This document shows positions 9,475 to 17,467 of a DNA stretch of 64,000 nt, one piece after another (within the stretch, counting starts at the first letter, position 1; each line of letters starts with the position of its first letter). Position numbers and translations under genes: made by a program. Below the pieces are notes generated by a model. The model was not told where the DNA came from. It did not search any database and saw nothing but the letters and a program-made list of their open reading frames with translations. This stretch comes from Actinomadura sp. KC06 (GTDB lineage Bacteria; Actinomycetota; Actinomycetes; Streptosporangiales; Streptosporangiaceae): the NCBI RefSeq assembly GCF_004348735.1, contig NZ_SMKT01000015.1, forward strand, positions 16,381 to 80,380, read 5' to 3'.

Positions 9475-10632
9475 TCAGCGGCGCACCGCATCGGCCGGGG
9501 TGCGATCGTGAGGCTCACCGCCGTTGAGGCCATCGCCGCCGCGTCCACCCCGATCGCCATGACCGTTCAGCTTGGTCATGGGAGAGGGCGTGGAAGAACG
9601 GATCGGTTCCAGTGCGGCGTGCAGGCGGGTCCGCATCCATGCGGCGCCCGGACGTTCGACGAGACGGTGCACGGCATAGGCGGCGAGCAAGGACGCGCCT
9701 ACCACCACCGCGAGCGCCGCCCATCTGTTGAGCCCTGGATAGATCGCGTCCAGCAGGGGAAGCGCCAGCTGCGAATGGACGAGATACAGCGGATACGTGA
9801 GCGCCCCAAGAACGGTCAGCCCCCGCCACCGCATCCATCGCAGCCGACCCGTCGCGACCAGGGCCATCACGATGAAGATTCCGGTGATGACGGCGCTGAC
9901 CACGACCTCGTCCGCGTTCTTGAACGCGTTCTCGGCGCGCCAGGCGCCCCAGCGCAGCGCGAGCAGGTAGGAGGCGGCCACATATCCCCAGAGCAGGAGC
10001 GTCGGCCCGAATCTGTGGATGAGGAAGAACGCCATTCCGGCGATGAAGTACGGGCTCCATGTCGGGACCAGCATCACCTGGAGGAGCTTGTTGCCGGCCT
10101 CGTCGGCGAACAGGCCGCCCATCATCCAGGCCGCCATGAAGACCAGGCAGGAGCGGTAGGTGATGCCGATCGCCGCGAGGATCGCGGCGAGGACGTAGAA
10201 GTGGAGTTCGACCCAGAGCGTCCAGTAGACGGCGTCCACATTCCGCAGCCCTAGTCCGCCCTGGAGCATCGTCAGGTTCGGCAGCACTAGCCCGGGGACG
10301 CCGTTCCCCTGCCGGAAGACGCCGTAGATGACGGCGCCGAGCAGCACGCTCACCCAGTACGCGGGCATCAGCCGGACGAGCCGCGATATCCCGAACTCCC
10401 CCGGCCCGCGCCCCCACGCGCTCATCAGGATCACGAATCCGCTGATGACGAAGAACAGATCCACGCCGAGGTAACCGAACCGGGCGATCGGCGCGAGTTC
10501 CGGGAAGACGTCGCGTGCCGGTTCCGGCCACGCCCCCTCGCCCCAGAAACCGGTGAAGTGGAACAGCACCACCGCCAGTGCGGCCAGGAAGCGCAGGAGG
10601 TCGAGTTCGCGGAGCCGTTCCCGTCGAGTCAC
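9475..10632 (-). CDS. Acyltransferase-3 (OafA-type) membrane O-acyltransferase
   Basis: A 385-residue protein with about ten membrane spans. The family start motif is LRELDLLRFLAALAVVLFHF, in which the distal His is the probable catalytic residue, and RFGYLGVDLFFVISGFVI follows. There is a polar, arginine-rich cytoplasmic tail. GTG 10632 has GAAAGG eight bases upstream and starts directly at the conserved domain. The family moves acyl groups onto extracellular polysaccharides, lipids or antibiotics. An SGNH-type lipoprotein lies divergently at 10901. In many OafA proteins such a domain is fused at the C-terminus, so the two may be a split pair. Confidence 0.9.
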   Translation of the reverse strand: MTRRERLRELDLLRFLAALAVVLFHFTGFWGEGAWPEPARDVFPELAPIARFGYLGVDLFFVISGFVILMSAWGRGPGEFGISRLVRLMPAYWVSVLLGAVIYGVFRQGNGVPGLVLPNLTMLQGGLGLRNVDAVYWTLWVELHFYVLAAILAAIGITYRSCLVFMAAWMMGGLFADEAGNKLLQVMLVPTWSPYFIAGMAFFLIHRFGPTLLLWGYVAASYLLALRWGAWRAENAFKNADEVVVSAVITGIFIVMALVATGRLRWMRWRGLTVLGALTYPLYLVHSQLALPLLDAIYPGLNRWAALAVVVGASLLAAYAVHRLVERPGAAWMRTRLHAALEPIRSSTPSPMTKLNGHGDRGGRGGDGLNGGEPHDRTPADAVRR

Positions 10633-10900
10633 CGCGGAACCCTTTCGGCGCCAGGTTTCCCGCCCCGAGCCGGGAGATGAACGGCAGATGTAGGCGAGGC
10701 CGCGATTCCCCCACGCGCGCCCGCGGCGTGAGCCCGCCGCATCGGTCCGCCACGCCGTGCCAGACCCGTCACTATTCGTGCGCCGGATCAGTAGGATGCG
10801 GTGCAACCTCCGAGAACTTTGACGCTCCCCCGGACGACTGAATGTTCTTTGACAATCTGATGTGCTTGGAAGAATCGTCCCGGACGATGGGTGGCCCTCG
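10633..10900. promoter_or_regulatory. Divergent promoter region, acyltransferase / SGNH lipoprotein
   Basis: A 268-base gap, less GC-rich than its neighbours in its right half. TTTGACG (10818-10824) and TTTGACA (10848-10854) on the plus strand resemble -35 elements for the lipoprotein gene, but no convincing -10 could be fixed. No other gene was seen here. Confidence 0.35.
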
Positions 10901-11671
10901 ATGACATCTCGCCGCGCCCGACGCGGCGCGGCGACTCTCGTGCTGTGCCTGAGCCTGGCGGCGGCCGTGTCCGCGTCGGGCTGCTCGGTGTTCCGGGGCT
11001 CGGTCCACCGGCAGGCGGCGGCCGACGGCCCGGGGCAGGGTGAGAGGCAGAAGCCCGCGAAGAGCCCGTCCGTGGTGATGTTCCTCGGCGACAGCTACAC
11101 GGTCGGCGACCGGGGCGTCGAGCCGGAGGAGACGTTCGCGTCCGCGGCGGCGCGGCTGCTGGGCTGGCAGGTCGTCGTCGGCGGCCGCGCGGGCGCCGGG
11201 TTCGTCAAGACGAGCGCGGGCGCCGCCTACCTCGGCCTGTTCGAGAGCCAGCTCGGCTGGCGGCCCGCGCCCGACATGCTGATCGTGTCCGGCGGGCACA
11301 ATGACTGGCGCATCCCGGCGCCGCAGGTCGCGGCGGCGGCGCATCTGCTGATCGAGCGGGCGCGGCAGCGCTGGCCCGGCACGCACGTCGTCCTGATGGG
11401 CCCGCTGTGGGGCTCGGAGACGCCGCTGCCGGGCGCGGTCGCCGTCCGGGACGCGCTGCGGAACCTCGCCGCGCAGCTCGGTGTCCCGTTCGTCGACCCC
11501 ATCGGCGAACGGTGGATCACCGGGGACCGGACGGCGGGCACGGGCAACGCGGCCCAGTACATCAAGCGGGACCGCACCCATCCGAGCCCGGCGGGCCACC
11601 GCTACGTGGCGACCCGCCTGGTCTCGGACCTGACGCGGCTGGGCCTCGACCGCCCCGTCCGCAAGTCCTAG
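10901..11671 (+). CDS. Secreted SGNH/GDSL hydrolase lipoprotein
   Basis: A 256-residue protein. It has a lipoprotein signal peptide with the lipobox VSASGC (acylated Cys near residue 28), then a polar linker. Block I of the SGNH hydrolases is FLGDSYTVGD (catalytic Ser), block III is SGGHNDWR and block V is DRTHPSPAGHRY (catalytic Asp and His). It is probably an extracellular, membrane-anchored esterase or acetyl transferase. Its position divergent from an OafA-type acyltransferase suggests both act on the same cell-surface polymer. ATG 10901 gives a normal signal peptide, while a longer upstream start would break it. Confidence 0.88.
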   Translation: MTSRRARRGAATLVLCLSLAAAVSASGCSVFRGSVHRQAAADGPGQGERQKPAKSPSVVMFLGDSYTVGDRGVEPEETFASAAARLLGWQVVVGGRAGAGFVKTSAGAAYLGLFESQLGWRPAPDMLIVSGGHNDWRIPAPQVAAAAHLLIERARQRWPGTHVVLMGPLWGSETPLPGAVAVRDALRNLAAQLGVPFVDPIGERWITGDRTAGTGNAAQYIKRDRTHPSPAGHRYVATRLVSDLTRLGLDRPVRKS

Positions 11672-11683
11672 CGTCCGCGGGTC

Positions 11684-12640
11684 CTAGCCGGGAGTCGGAC
11701 GGGCCAGGCCGAGGGAGAAGTCCCCCGCCGCGTCCGTCCAGAACTCGGCGAGTTCCATCCCGGCCGCGGCCAGCTCGGATTCGAGGCGTTCGCGCCGGAA
11801 CTTGGCGGAGATCTCGGTGCGCATCTCCTCCCCGGCCGCGAACGACACCGCGAGGTCGAGGCCGCGGACGCGGACGTCCTGGTCGCGGACGGACCGCAGC
11901 CGCATCTCGATCCACTCCTCCGCCTCGTCCCAGACGGCGACGTGCTCGAACGCGTCCGGGTCGAAGTCGGCGTCCAGCTCCCGGTTGATGACGTGCAGGA
12001 CGTTGCGATTGAACTCGGCGGTGATCCCGGCGGCGTCGTCGTAGGCGCGGACGAGCCGTCCCGCGTCCTTGACGAGGTCGGCGCCGAGCAGCAGGAAGTC
12101 GCCGTCGGCGAGGGCGGCGCGGACGCCGCCGAGGAACCCGATCCGCTCGGCGGGCGGCATGTTGCCGATCGTCCCGCCGAGGAAGGCGACGAGGCGCCGC
12201 TCGCCGCCGGGCAGCAGGTGCAGGTGCTGCTCGTAGTCGGCGACGACGGTCCGGACGGTGAGGCCCGGATGGTCGGCCGCGATGCCCGCCGCGGCGTCCT
12301 CCAGGAAGTCGCCGCTGACGTCCACCGGCACGTACGAGCGGAGCGTGCCGGAGAGGGCGTCGAGGAGCAGCCGGGTCTTCTCCCCCGACCCCGCGCCGAG
12401 CTCCAGGAGCGTCCGGGCGCAGGTGGCGGCGGCGATGTCGGGCGCCCGCGCGAGGAGGATCTCCCGCTCGCGGCGCGTCGGGTAGTACTCCTCCAGCTTC
12501 GTGATCTCCTCGAAGAGCGCGCTGCCGCGCTCGTCATAGAACCACTTGGGCGGCAGGGTCTTGGGCGTGCCGGCGAGCCCGTCCCGGACGTCCTGGCGGA
12601 GCGTCTTGGCGAGGTCGTCGGCGGTCAGGAACCGGTCCAC
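11684..12640 (-). CDS. egtD: L-histidine N(alpha)-methyltransferase EgtD
   Basis: 318 residues, the usual length. EgtD uses three S-adenosylmethionine molecules to turn histidine into hercynine (histidine betaine). The family features are all visible: PPKWFYDERGSALFEEIT, YYPTRRERE, the SAM loop LLELGAGSGEKTRLLL, and FLGGTIGNMPPAER. GTG 12640 follows an AGGAG site and lies 11 bases after egtC. It is the last gene of egtA-B-C-D. It is convergent with the SGNH lipoprotein gene, whose stop lies 12 bases beyond. No egtE-like PLP lyase gene follows. Confidence 0.96.
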   Translation of the reverse strand: MDRFLTADDLAKTLRQDVRDGLAGTPKTLPPKWFYDERGSALFEEITKLEEYYPTRREREILLARAPDIAAATCARTLLELGAGSGEKTRLLLDALSGTLRSYVPVDVSGDFLEDAAAGIAADHPGLTVRTVVADYEQHLHLLPGGERRLVAFLGGTIGNMPPAERIGFLGGVRAALADGDFLLLGADLVKDAGRLVRAYDDAAGITAEFNRNVLHVINRELDADFDPDAFEHVAVWDEAEEWIEMRLRSVRDQDVRVRGLDLAVSFAAGEEMRTEISAKFRRERLESELAAAGMELAEFWTDAAGDFSLGLARPTPG

Positions 12641-12651
12641 GTGGTTCTCCT

Positions 12652-13386
12652 TCAGAGGGGAGCGATGGTGATGCCGGACGGGAGCCCGGCGGTGACGAGG
12701 GAGCGGTCGGGGACGGGCGTCCAGCGCGGGTCGCCGTCGAGCGGCTCGGAGGCGACGCGGATCTCGCCGTCGCCCTCGCGGACGAACAGCGAGTCGCCCC
12801 AGGTCGTGGCGGCCAGCGACGTCCCGTCGGAGGCGAGCAGGTTGTAGCGGCCGGGCGAGAGCGCGGCGACGGCCGCGACGACGGCGGCCAGCCCCTCGCC
12901 GAGCGGCATCCCCTCCCGCCAGTACCGGACGGCGAGCGCGAACAGCGGCGCGGAGTCGACCGGGGCGCGGGCGTCCGGGACGCCGGAGACGTCTCCGGTC
13001 AGGTCGCGGAGCTTGGACTCGACCGCGCCGTAGTCCTCGACCTTGCCGTTGTGGCTGAACAGCCACGTCCCGGCGCGGAACGGCTGCGCGCACGACTCGT
13101 CCACGGGGAACCCGACCGTCGCCGACCGGATGGCTGCGACCGCACACGACGCCCGGACGGCCCCGGCGATCTCGTGGAACGACTGGTCCGTCCAGAGCGG
13201 CTGGGCGCGGCGGAACCGGACGGCCGCACCGTCCTGGTACCAGCCGACGCCGAACCCGTCGGCGTTGAGCAGGTTCCCTTGAGTCATGCGCGGCGCGTAC
13301 GCCTGGGTCTCCAGGGAGTACTCGCCGTCGTAGACGAGGGAGTGCAGCGTCCGGTCAGGCCCTAGGTAGCCAACGTGGCGGCACAT
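12652..13386 (-). CDS. egtC: Gamma-glutamyl hercynylcysteine S-oxide hydrolase EgtC
   Basis: A 244-residue class-II glutamine-amidotransferase-fold enzyme. It starts MCRHVGYLG, so removal of Met exposes the Cys2 nucleophile. The partner motifs are NADGFGVGWY and FSHNGKVEDY. It removes the glutamyl group from gamma-glutamyl-hercynylcysteine sulfoxide after the EgtB step. ATG 13386 abuts the egtB stop codon directly (TGAATG), which implies coupled translation. Confidence 0.96.
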   Translation of the reverse strand: MCRHVGYLGPDRTLHSLVYDGEYSLETQAYAPRMTQGNLLNADGFGVGWYQDGAAVRFRRAQPLWTDQSFHEIAGAVRASCAVAAIRSATVGFPVDESCAQPFRAGTWLFSHNGKVEDYGAVESKLRDLTGDVSGVPDARAPVDSAPLFALAVRYWREGMPLGEGLAAVVAAVAALSPGRYNLLASDGTSLAATTWGDSLFVREGDGEIRVASEPLDGDPRWTPVPDRSLVTAGLPSGITIAPL

Positions 13387-14733
13387 TCAGGACCCTTCCC
13401 GTGGGGTCCGGGCACAGCGGAAACCGGAAAAGATCTGCCTGCGGATGGGGTAGTCCCAGTTGCGGAACGATCCGCGTACGGCGAGCGGGTGCGTCGCCCA
13501 CGATCCGCCGCGCAGCACCTTGTATTCGGGGCCGAAGAAGACTTCCGAGTACTCCTTGTAGGGGAACGACCGGAAGCCGGGGTAGCCGTGGAAGTCGGAC
13601 GACGTCCACTCCCACACGTCCCCCAGCATCCGCCTGACTCCGTACGCCGAGGCACCCGACGCGTACGCGCCGGTCTCGGACGGACGGAGCATCTGCTGCC
13701 CGAGGTTCGCGTGGCCGTCTGCGTAGTGCTCGCCCCACGGGAACGTGCGGGAGCGCTCTGCGATGGGGTCCCAGCGCGCGGCTTTCTCCCACTCGGCCTC
13801 TGTGGGGAGGCGCTTTCCGGCCCAGCGTGCGTAGGCGTCCGCCTCGTACCAGCACACGTGCTGGACGGGCTCGCCCGGCGGGACGGTTTCCGTCCGTCCG
13901 AACCGGCGCCGCAGCCACTGCCCGCCCTCGCGGGACCAGAACGCGGGGGCGCGTTTGCCGCTGCTGGTGCGCCACTCCCATCCGGCGGGGTCCCACCAGC
14001 GCGGGTCGTCGTATCCGCCGGCTTCGATGAACGCGATATAGGCGGCGTTGGTCACCGGCTCCACGTCGATGTAGTACGCGGGAACGTCCACCATGTGCGC
14101 CGGACGCTCATTGTCGTACGCCCACGGATGATCGGACGTTCCCATCTGGAATGGACCGGCCTCGATCAGCACCTCGTCCACTCCGGAGGCCCCGCCGCCG
14201 TTCTGGAGAGGCTCGGCCAATGGGTCGAGTAGCGCGGGGGTGCCTTTGCGTAGCTGGTGGGTGGCCAGCATGGTCTCGTCGTGCATGTGCTCGTGCTGGA
14301 CGACCATCCCGTACACGAACCCGCCCGAAGTCAGCGGATTCGCCGTGTCGAACCGCACCGACGCCAGCGAGTCGAGCACCTTGGCGCGGACCGTCCCGAT
14401 GTAGGAGCGCGCCTCCTCCGGCGGCAGCAGCGGCAGCGACGGCCGTTCGGCGCGCGGATGCTCGAACGCGTCGTACAGGTCATCGATCTCGGGACGCATC
14501 GCCTCGATGCCCGCCGCCGCGCGCAGCAGCCACAGTTCCTCGTAGTTGCCGACGTGCGCCAGGTCCCACACGAGCGGCGACATCAGCGGCGACACCTGGC
14601 CGGTGAGGTCGTCCCCGGCGAGGACGTCGGTGGTGAGGCCGAAGCTGCGGTCCCGCACCGCGCCGAGCTCAGCGGCGATCAGTTCTTTCAGTTCGTCTTC
14701 CGCGATCGAGCCGGGGGCGCTCATCGGGACCAT
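13387..14733 (-). CDS. egtB: Hercynine oxygenase (sulfoxide synthase) EgtB
   Basis: About 448 residues. The N-terminal DinB-like half carries the iron-binding HX3HXE motif (HEHMHDE), and the C-terminal formylglycine-generating-enzyme-like half shows FQMGTSDHPWAYDNERP, LPTEAEWEKAARWD, WEWTSSDFHGYPGF and the terminal VRGSFRNWDYP. It joins hercynine to gamma-glutamylcysteine using O2. ATG 14733 has AGGAGGAGG at good spacing. The ATG three codons on (14724) overlaps the egtA stop as ATGA but is too far from that site. The gene is intact and tightly coupled to egtA and egtC. Confidence 0.95.
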   Translation of the reverse strand: MVPMSAPGSIAEDELKELIAAELGAVRDRSFGLTTDVLAGDDLTGQVSPLMSPLVWDLAHVGNYEELWLLRAAAGIEAMRPEIDDLYDAFEHPRAERPSLPLLPPEEARSYIGTVRAKVLDSLASVRFDTANPLTSGGFVYGMVVQHEHMHDETMLATHQLRKGTPALLDPLAEPLQNGGGASGVDEVLIEAGPFQMGTSDHPWAYDNERPAHMVDVPAYYIDVEPVTNAAYIAFIEAGGYDDPRWWDPAGWEWRTSSGKRAPAFWSREGGQWLRRRFGRTETVPPGEPVQHVCWYEADAYARWAGKRLPTEAEWEKAARWDPIAERSRTFPWGEHYADGHANLGQQMLRPSETGAYASGASAYGVRRMLGDVWEWTSSDFHGYPGFRSFPYKEYSEVFFGPEYKVLRGGSWATHPLAVRGSFRNWDYPIRRQIFSGFRCARTPREGS

Positions 14734-15944
14734 GCGGAATCCTCCTCCTGGGACGGCCGGGGGGCCGGGGACGGCGGGTCGTCGGCGGGGGTGCGCCCGC
14801 GCTCGACGTACCGGCGGGCGTACTCCTCGACCGCCGGGACGAGCCCGGACGCGCCGAGCCGCGGCAGCGCGTCCAGCGCCGCGGCGAAGCAGGCCCGCGC
14901 GGCGGCGGCCAGGGGCGCGTCGGACAGCCCGCGGCGGGCGGCCTCCGCCCACCGGTCCGCCACCGGTTCCGCCGCGGCCTCCGCGGCGCGCGACGCGGCC
15001 GGGTCGTCCAGCAGCGCGGTCGCGACCGCGACGGGGACGGGCCAGAACGGCGGGGGCAGCGCGTCGATCATGCGCAGCTCCAGCCAGCCGCGCGGCCGGA
15101 CGGGCGGGAACAGCGTGCTCAGGTGGTAGGTGAGGTCCTCCTCGCCGGGCTCGCCCTTGGCCAGCCACTCCAGGAACGACATCCCGGGATCGGTGACCCA
15201 CTCGCCCTCCGCGGTGTGCAGGAGCATGACGCGGGCGTCGAGCGCGTACCGCGTCCACGCCTCGGCCGGGTCGCCGTCCACGCCGTCCCGCAGGACGGGC
15301 AGCGTGCGGCACGGGTCGAGCTCCGTCCAGATGCCCTGGCGCGACGAGCGCATCCCGGTGCGGCGGCCCGCGCGCAGCGGCGAGTTCGCGAACGCGGCGA
15401 CCAGCACCGGGCCGAGCGCGTGCACGAGCCGCCAGCGCCGGGACGCGTCCGGGTCGTCGGCGCCGATGTCCAGGTTGACCTGGACGGACGCCGTCGAGCA
15501 CATCATCGCCAGGCCCGCGTCGGTGAAGCCGCCGGAGCGGAAGTAGTCGCGCATGCAGGCGTAGCGCGGATGGTCGGCCTGGAAGAGCGGCCGCCGGACG
15601 GGGTCGACGCCGTGCCCGGCGAGGGCGAGGCCGTCCGGCGCGAGCGCGTCCCGCACGTGCGCGATGTCGCCGTCGAGGGCCGCGTGCAGGTCGCCGAGCT
15701 TGCCGAACGGCGCGGAGCTGAGCTCGACCTGCCCGCCCGGCTCGTAGGTCACCCTGCTCTCGCCGGGCGGCGGCCCGGCGTCCGCGACGAGGGCGCGCAC
15801 CCGGTCGCCGGCCACGTGGGCGGCGGGATCGGCGGCGTCGACGACGAGCCACTCGGTCTCCGCGCCGACGAGCCCGGGCGGTCCGGTCTTGAAGCAGACG
15901 CCGCGAATGTGCTGGTAGACATCGTCAACGGTCATCCGGGCCAC
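14721..15944 (-). CDS. egtA: Glutamate-cysteine ligase EgtA
   Basis: About 407 residues of the GCS2-like family that makes gamma-glutamylcysteine for ergothioneine synthesis. Conserved segments include VGAETEWLVVD, TYEPGGQVELSS and MMCSTASVQVNLDIG. The N-terminus is uncertain: ATG 15959 has no ribosome site and would be almost leaderless, GTG 15944 has GGGGAG five bases upstream, and ATG 15935 is the most homologue-like. I use 15944. It is the first gene of egtA-B-C-D, and a dyad at 15961-15980 lies just upstream. Confidence 0.92.
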   Translation of the reverse strand: MARMTVDDVYQHIRGVCFKTGPPGLVGAETEWLVVDAADPAAHVAGDRVRALVADAGPPPGESRVTYEPGGQVELSSAPFGKLGDLHAALDGDIAHVRDALAPDGLALAGHGVDPVRRPLFQADHPRYACMRDYFRSGGFTDAGLAMMCSTASVQVNLDIGADDPDASRRWRLVHALGPVLVAAFANSPLRAGRRTGMRSSRQGIWTELDPCRTLPVLRDGVDGDPAEAWTRYALDARVMLLHTAEGEWVTDPGMSFLEWLAKGEPGEEDLTYHLSTLFPPVRPRGWLELRMIDALPPPFWPVPVAVATALLDDPAASRAAEAAAEPVADRWAEAARRGLSDAPLAAAARACFAAALDALPRLGASGLVPAVEEYARRYVERGRTPADDPPSPAPRPSQEEDSAWSR

Positions 15945-15960
15945 GATCACTCCCCGCATA

Positions 15961-15980
15961 ATTCGATAACGGGTTCGAAT
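15961..15980. promoter_or_regulatory. Dyad immediately upstream of egtA
   Basis: ATTCGA (15961-15966) and TCGAAT (15975-15980) flank eight bases, and the dyad abuts the first possible egtA ATG. The surrounding 15960-16188 gap is AT-richer than its neighbours and carries promoters for both egtA and the divergent sigma-like gene. It may be an operator. Confidence 0.4.
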
Positions 15981-16188
15981 CTTCCCTGCTTAACCGGATC
16001 AGGAATCCGAAGAATTTCGTGAACTTCCTTAAATCTCCGTGAACGTCACTGTCCGCATGCTTCTCCGTTACCTACCGTGCTAATCGACGTATCGCCCAAT
16101 CCCTGACTTCTCAGGCATTGACCGGAAGCGCTAGAGTCCCGTCAGCCAGGTAGTGCGGACCGGGCGCGAACAGGAACAGGAGGCCGAC

Positions 16189-17442
16189 ATGCGCGGAGAC
16201 ATGGGCTCGCTCTACGACGCGCACGCCGACCGCCTGTACGCCTACTGCTGGTCGCTCGTCGGCGACCGGCTCGCGGCGGCCGCCGTCGGCGACACGTTCA
16301 CCGCGGCCGTGCACCATCCGCCGCGCGGCGACCGGGTGCTGTGGCTGTACTCGCTGTCGCGGACGGCCTGCGCCGAGCGCGGCGCGTTCACCGGCGCCGG
16401 TCCCGCGGGCGGTCCGAGCGGCGCGGGCGGGGCACCGCTGTTCTCCGGTTCCGACCCGCTGCTGCGCGCCGCGGGCGGCCTGCGCTCCGACCACCGCGAG
16501 GTGCTGCTGCTGTGGGCGGGCGAGTGGCTCGAACCGCACGACATCGCCCTCGTCGTCGGCATCGCGCCCGACACGGTCGCACAGCTTCTCAACGCCGCCC
16601 GGACGCGCCTGGAGCGCTCCGTCCTCGACGCCCTCATGCGCGGGACGACCGAGCCGCGGCTCGACCTCATCTCCGCCTTCGAGAAGGGCCGGCTCCCGCA
16701 GCTCCTCGCCCGCCGCGCGCCGTCCGGCGCACCCGGCTGGCTGCGCGAGCGGGTCCTCGCCGTCTGCGAGGAGGAGGCCGTCCGGCCGCTGCCCAGCGTC
16801 GCCGCCCCGAGCCCGCTCGTGGTGATCGGCGCGGAGCGGGCCCGTCCCGGGGACGGCCGCCCGCGCGGCGCCGCGGACGGCCCGCGCCGCGGGCTGACCG
16901 GCGGCGTCTCCAAGGGCCTCGGCGCGGCGGCGGGCGTCGCCGCCTCTGCCGCGGCGGTCGCCGGCCTGCTCATCTCGTGGCCGTCGGCCAAGGAGAGCGG
17001 GTCCACCTCGCTCGTCCCGACGGCGAGCAACGCCCAGACGAACCCGGCGTCCGTGAGCACCGGCCCCGCCCCGCAGGACCCGGTGCCCGGCCTCACCGGA
17101 ACCGAGCGGGTGCCGAGCGGGACGCCCGGCACCCCGCACCCGAACGCCGACCCCCGCCGGGACCGCGGCGTCCCGGGCGCGACGGCCTCCCCGTCGCCGA
17201 CGCCGTCCCCGTCCGGGGAGCCCTCCCCCGGGGACAGGGAGCCCACCGGAACGCCGACGGACCCGACCACTCCCCCGGACCCGACGGACCCGCCGACCGA
17301 CCCGCCCACGGACCCGCCGACGGATCCTCCGACCGACCCGCCGACGGACCCGCCCACGGATCCGCCGGCGGAGGACCCGGGAACGCCGAGCCCCAGCCCC
17401 ACGACCAACCCGGCCCCGTCACCGAACACGGGCCAGGACTGA
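16189..17442 (+). CDS. Sigma-70-like protein with transmembrane segment and PTDP-repeat tail
   Basis: A 417-residue chimera. Residues 1-150 resemble a divergent ECF sigma factor: region 2-like LYDAHADRLYAYCWSLVGD, and region 4-like LRSDHREVLLLWAGEWL followed by PHDIALVVGIAPDTVAQLL. A basic/Gly linker leads to one hydrophobic segment (about residues 246-264, GAAAGVAASAAAVAGLLIS). A Ser/Thr/Pro-rich tail follows that includes seven perfect PTDP units (residues 365-392) and should lie outside the membrane. ATG 16189 is five bases after ACAGGAGG. No separate anti-sigma gene is adjacent, so the membrane part may control the protein itself. The -10-reading residues look degenerate. Confidence 0.75.
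   Translation: MRGDMGSLYDAHADRLYAYCWSLVGDRLAAAAVGDTFTAAVHHPPRGDRVLWLYSLSRTACAERGAFTGAGPAGGPSGAGGAPLFSGSDPLLRAAGGLRSDHREVLLLWAGEWLEPHDIALVVGIAPDTVAQLLNAARTRLERSVLDALMRGTTEPRLDLISAFEKGRLPQLLARRAPSGAPGWLRERVLAVCEEEAVRPLPSVAAPSPLVVIGAERARPGDGRPRGAADGPRRGLTGGVSKGLGAAAGVAASAAAVAGLLISWPSAKESGSTSLVPTASNAQTNPASVSTGPAPQDPVPGLTGTERVPSGTPGTPHPNADPRRDRGVPGATASPSPTPSPSGEPSPGDREPTGTPTDPTTPPDPTDPPTDPPTDPPTDPPTDPPTDPPTDPPAEDPGTPSPSPTTNPAPSPNTGQD
17281..17364 (+). repeat. Seven tandem 12-bp repeats encoding PTDP
   Basis: Seven in-frame 12-base units, each encoding Pro-Thr-Asp-Pro. Codon wobble varies (GAC/GAT, CCG/CCC/CCT), so the protein repeat is perfect while the DNA repeat is not. This suggests selection for the peptide, probably a rigid extracellular spacer, rather than a recent slippage expansion. 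Confidence 0.85.
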
Positions 17443-17467
17443 CCCGCCCCGGCGTCCCGGCCGCTCG

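Noticed and set aside
15966..15979. KstR-type site before egtA (GATAACGGGTTCGA)
   Set aside because: The core AACNNGTT is present but the outer T is lost, and ergothioneine genes are not known KstR targets. The surrounding 6-8-6 dyad explains the region better.
17281..17364. CRISPR-like or satellite repeat
   Set aside because: The 12-base units are in frame inside a gene and vary at wobble positions, so this is a protein repeat.
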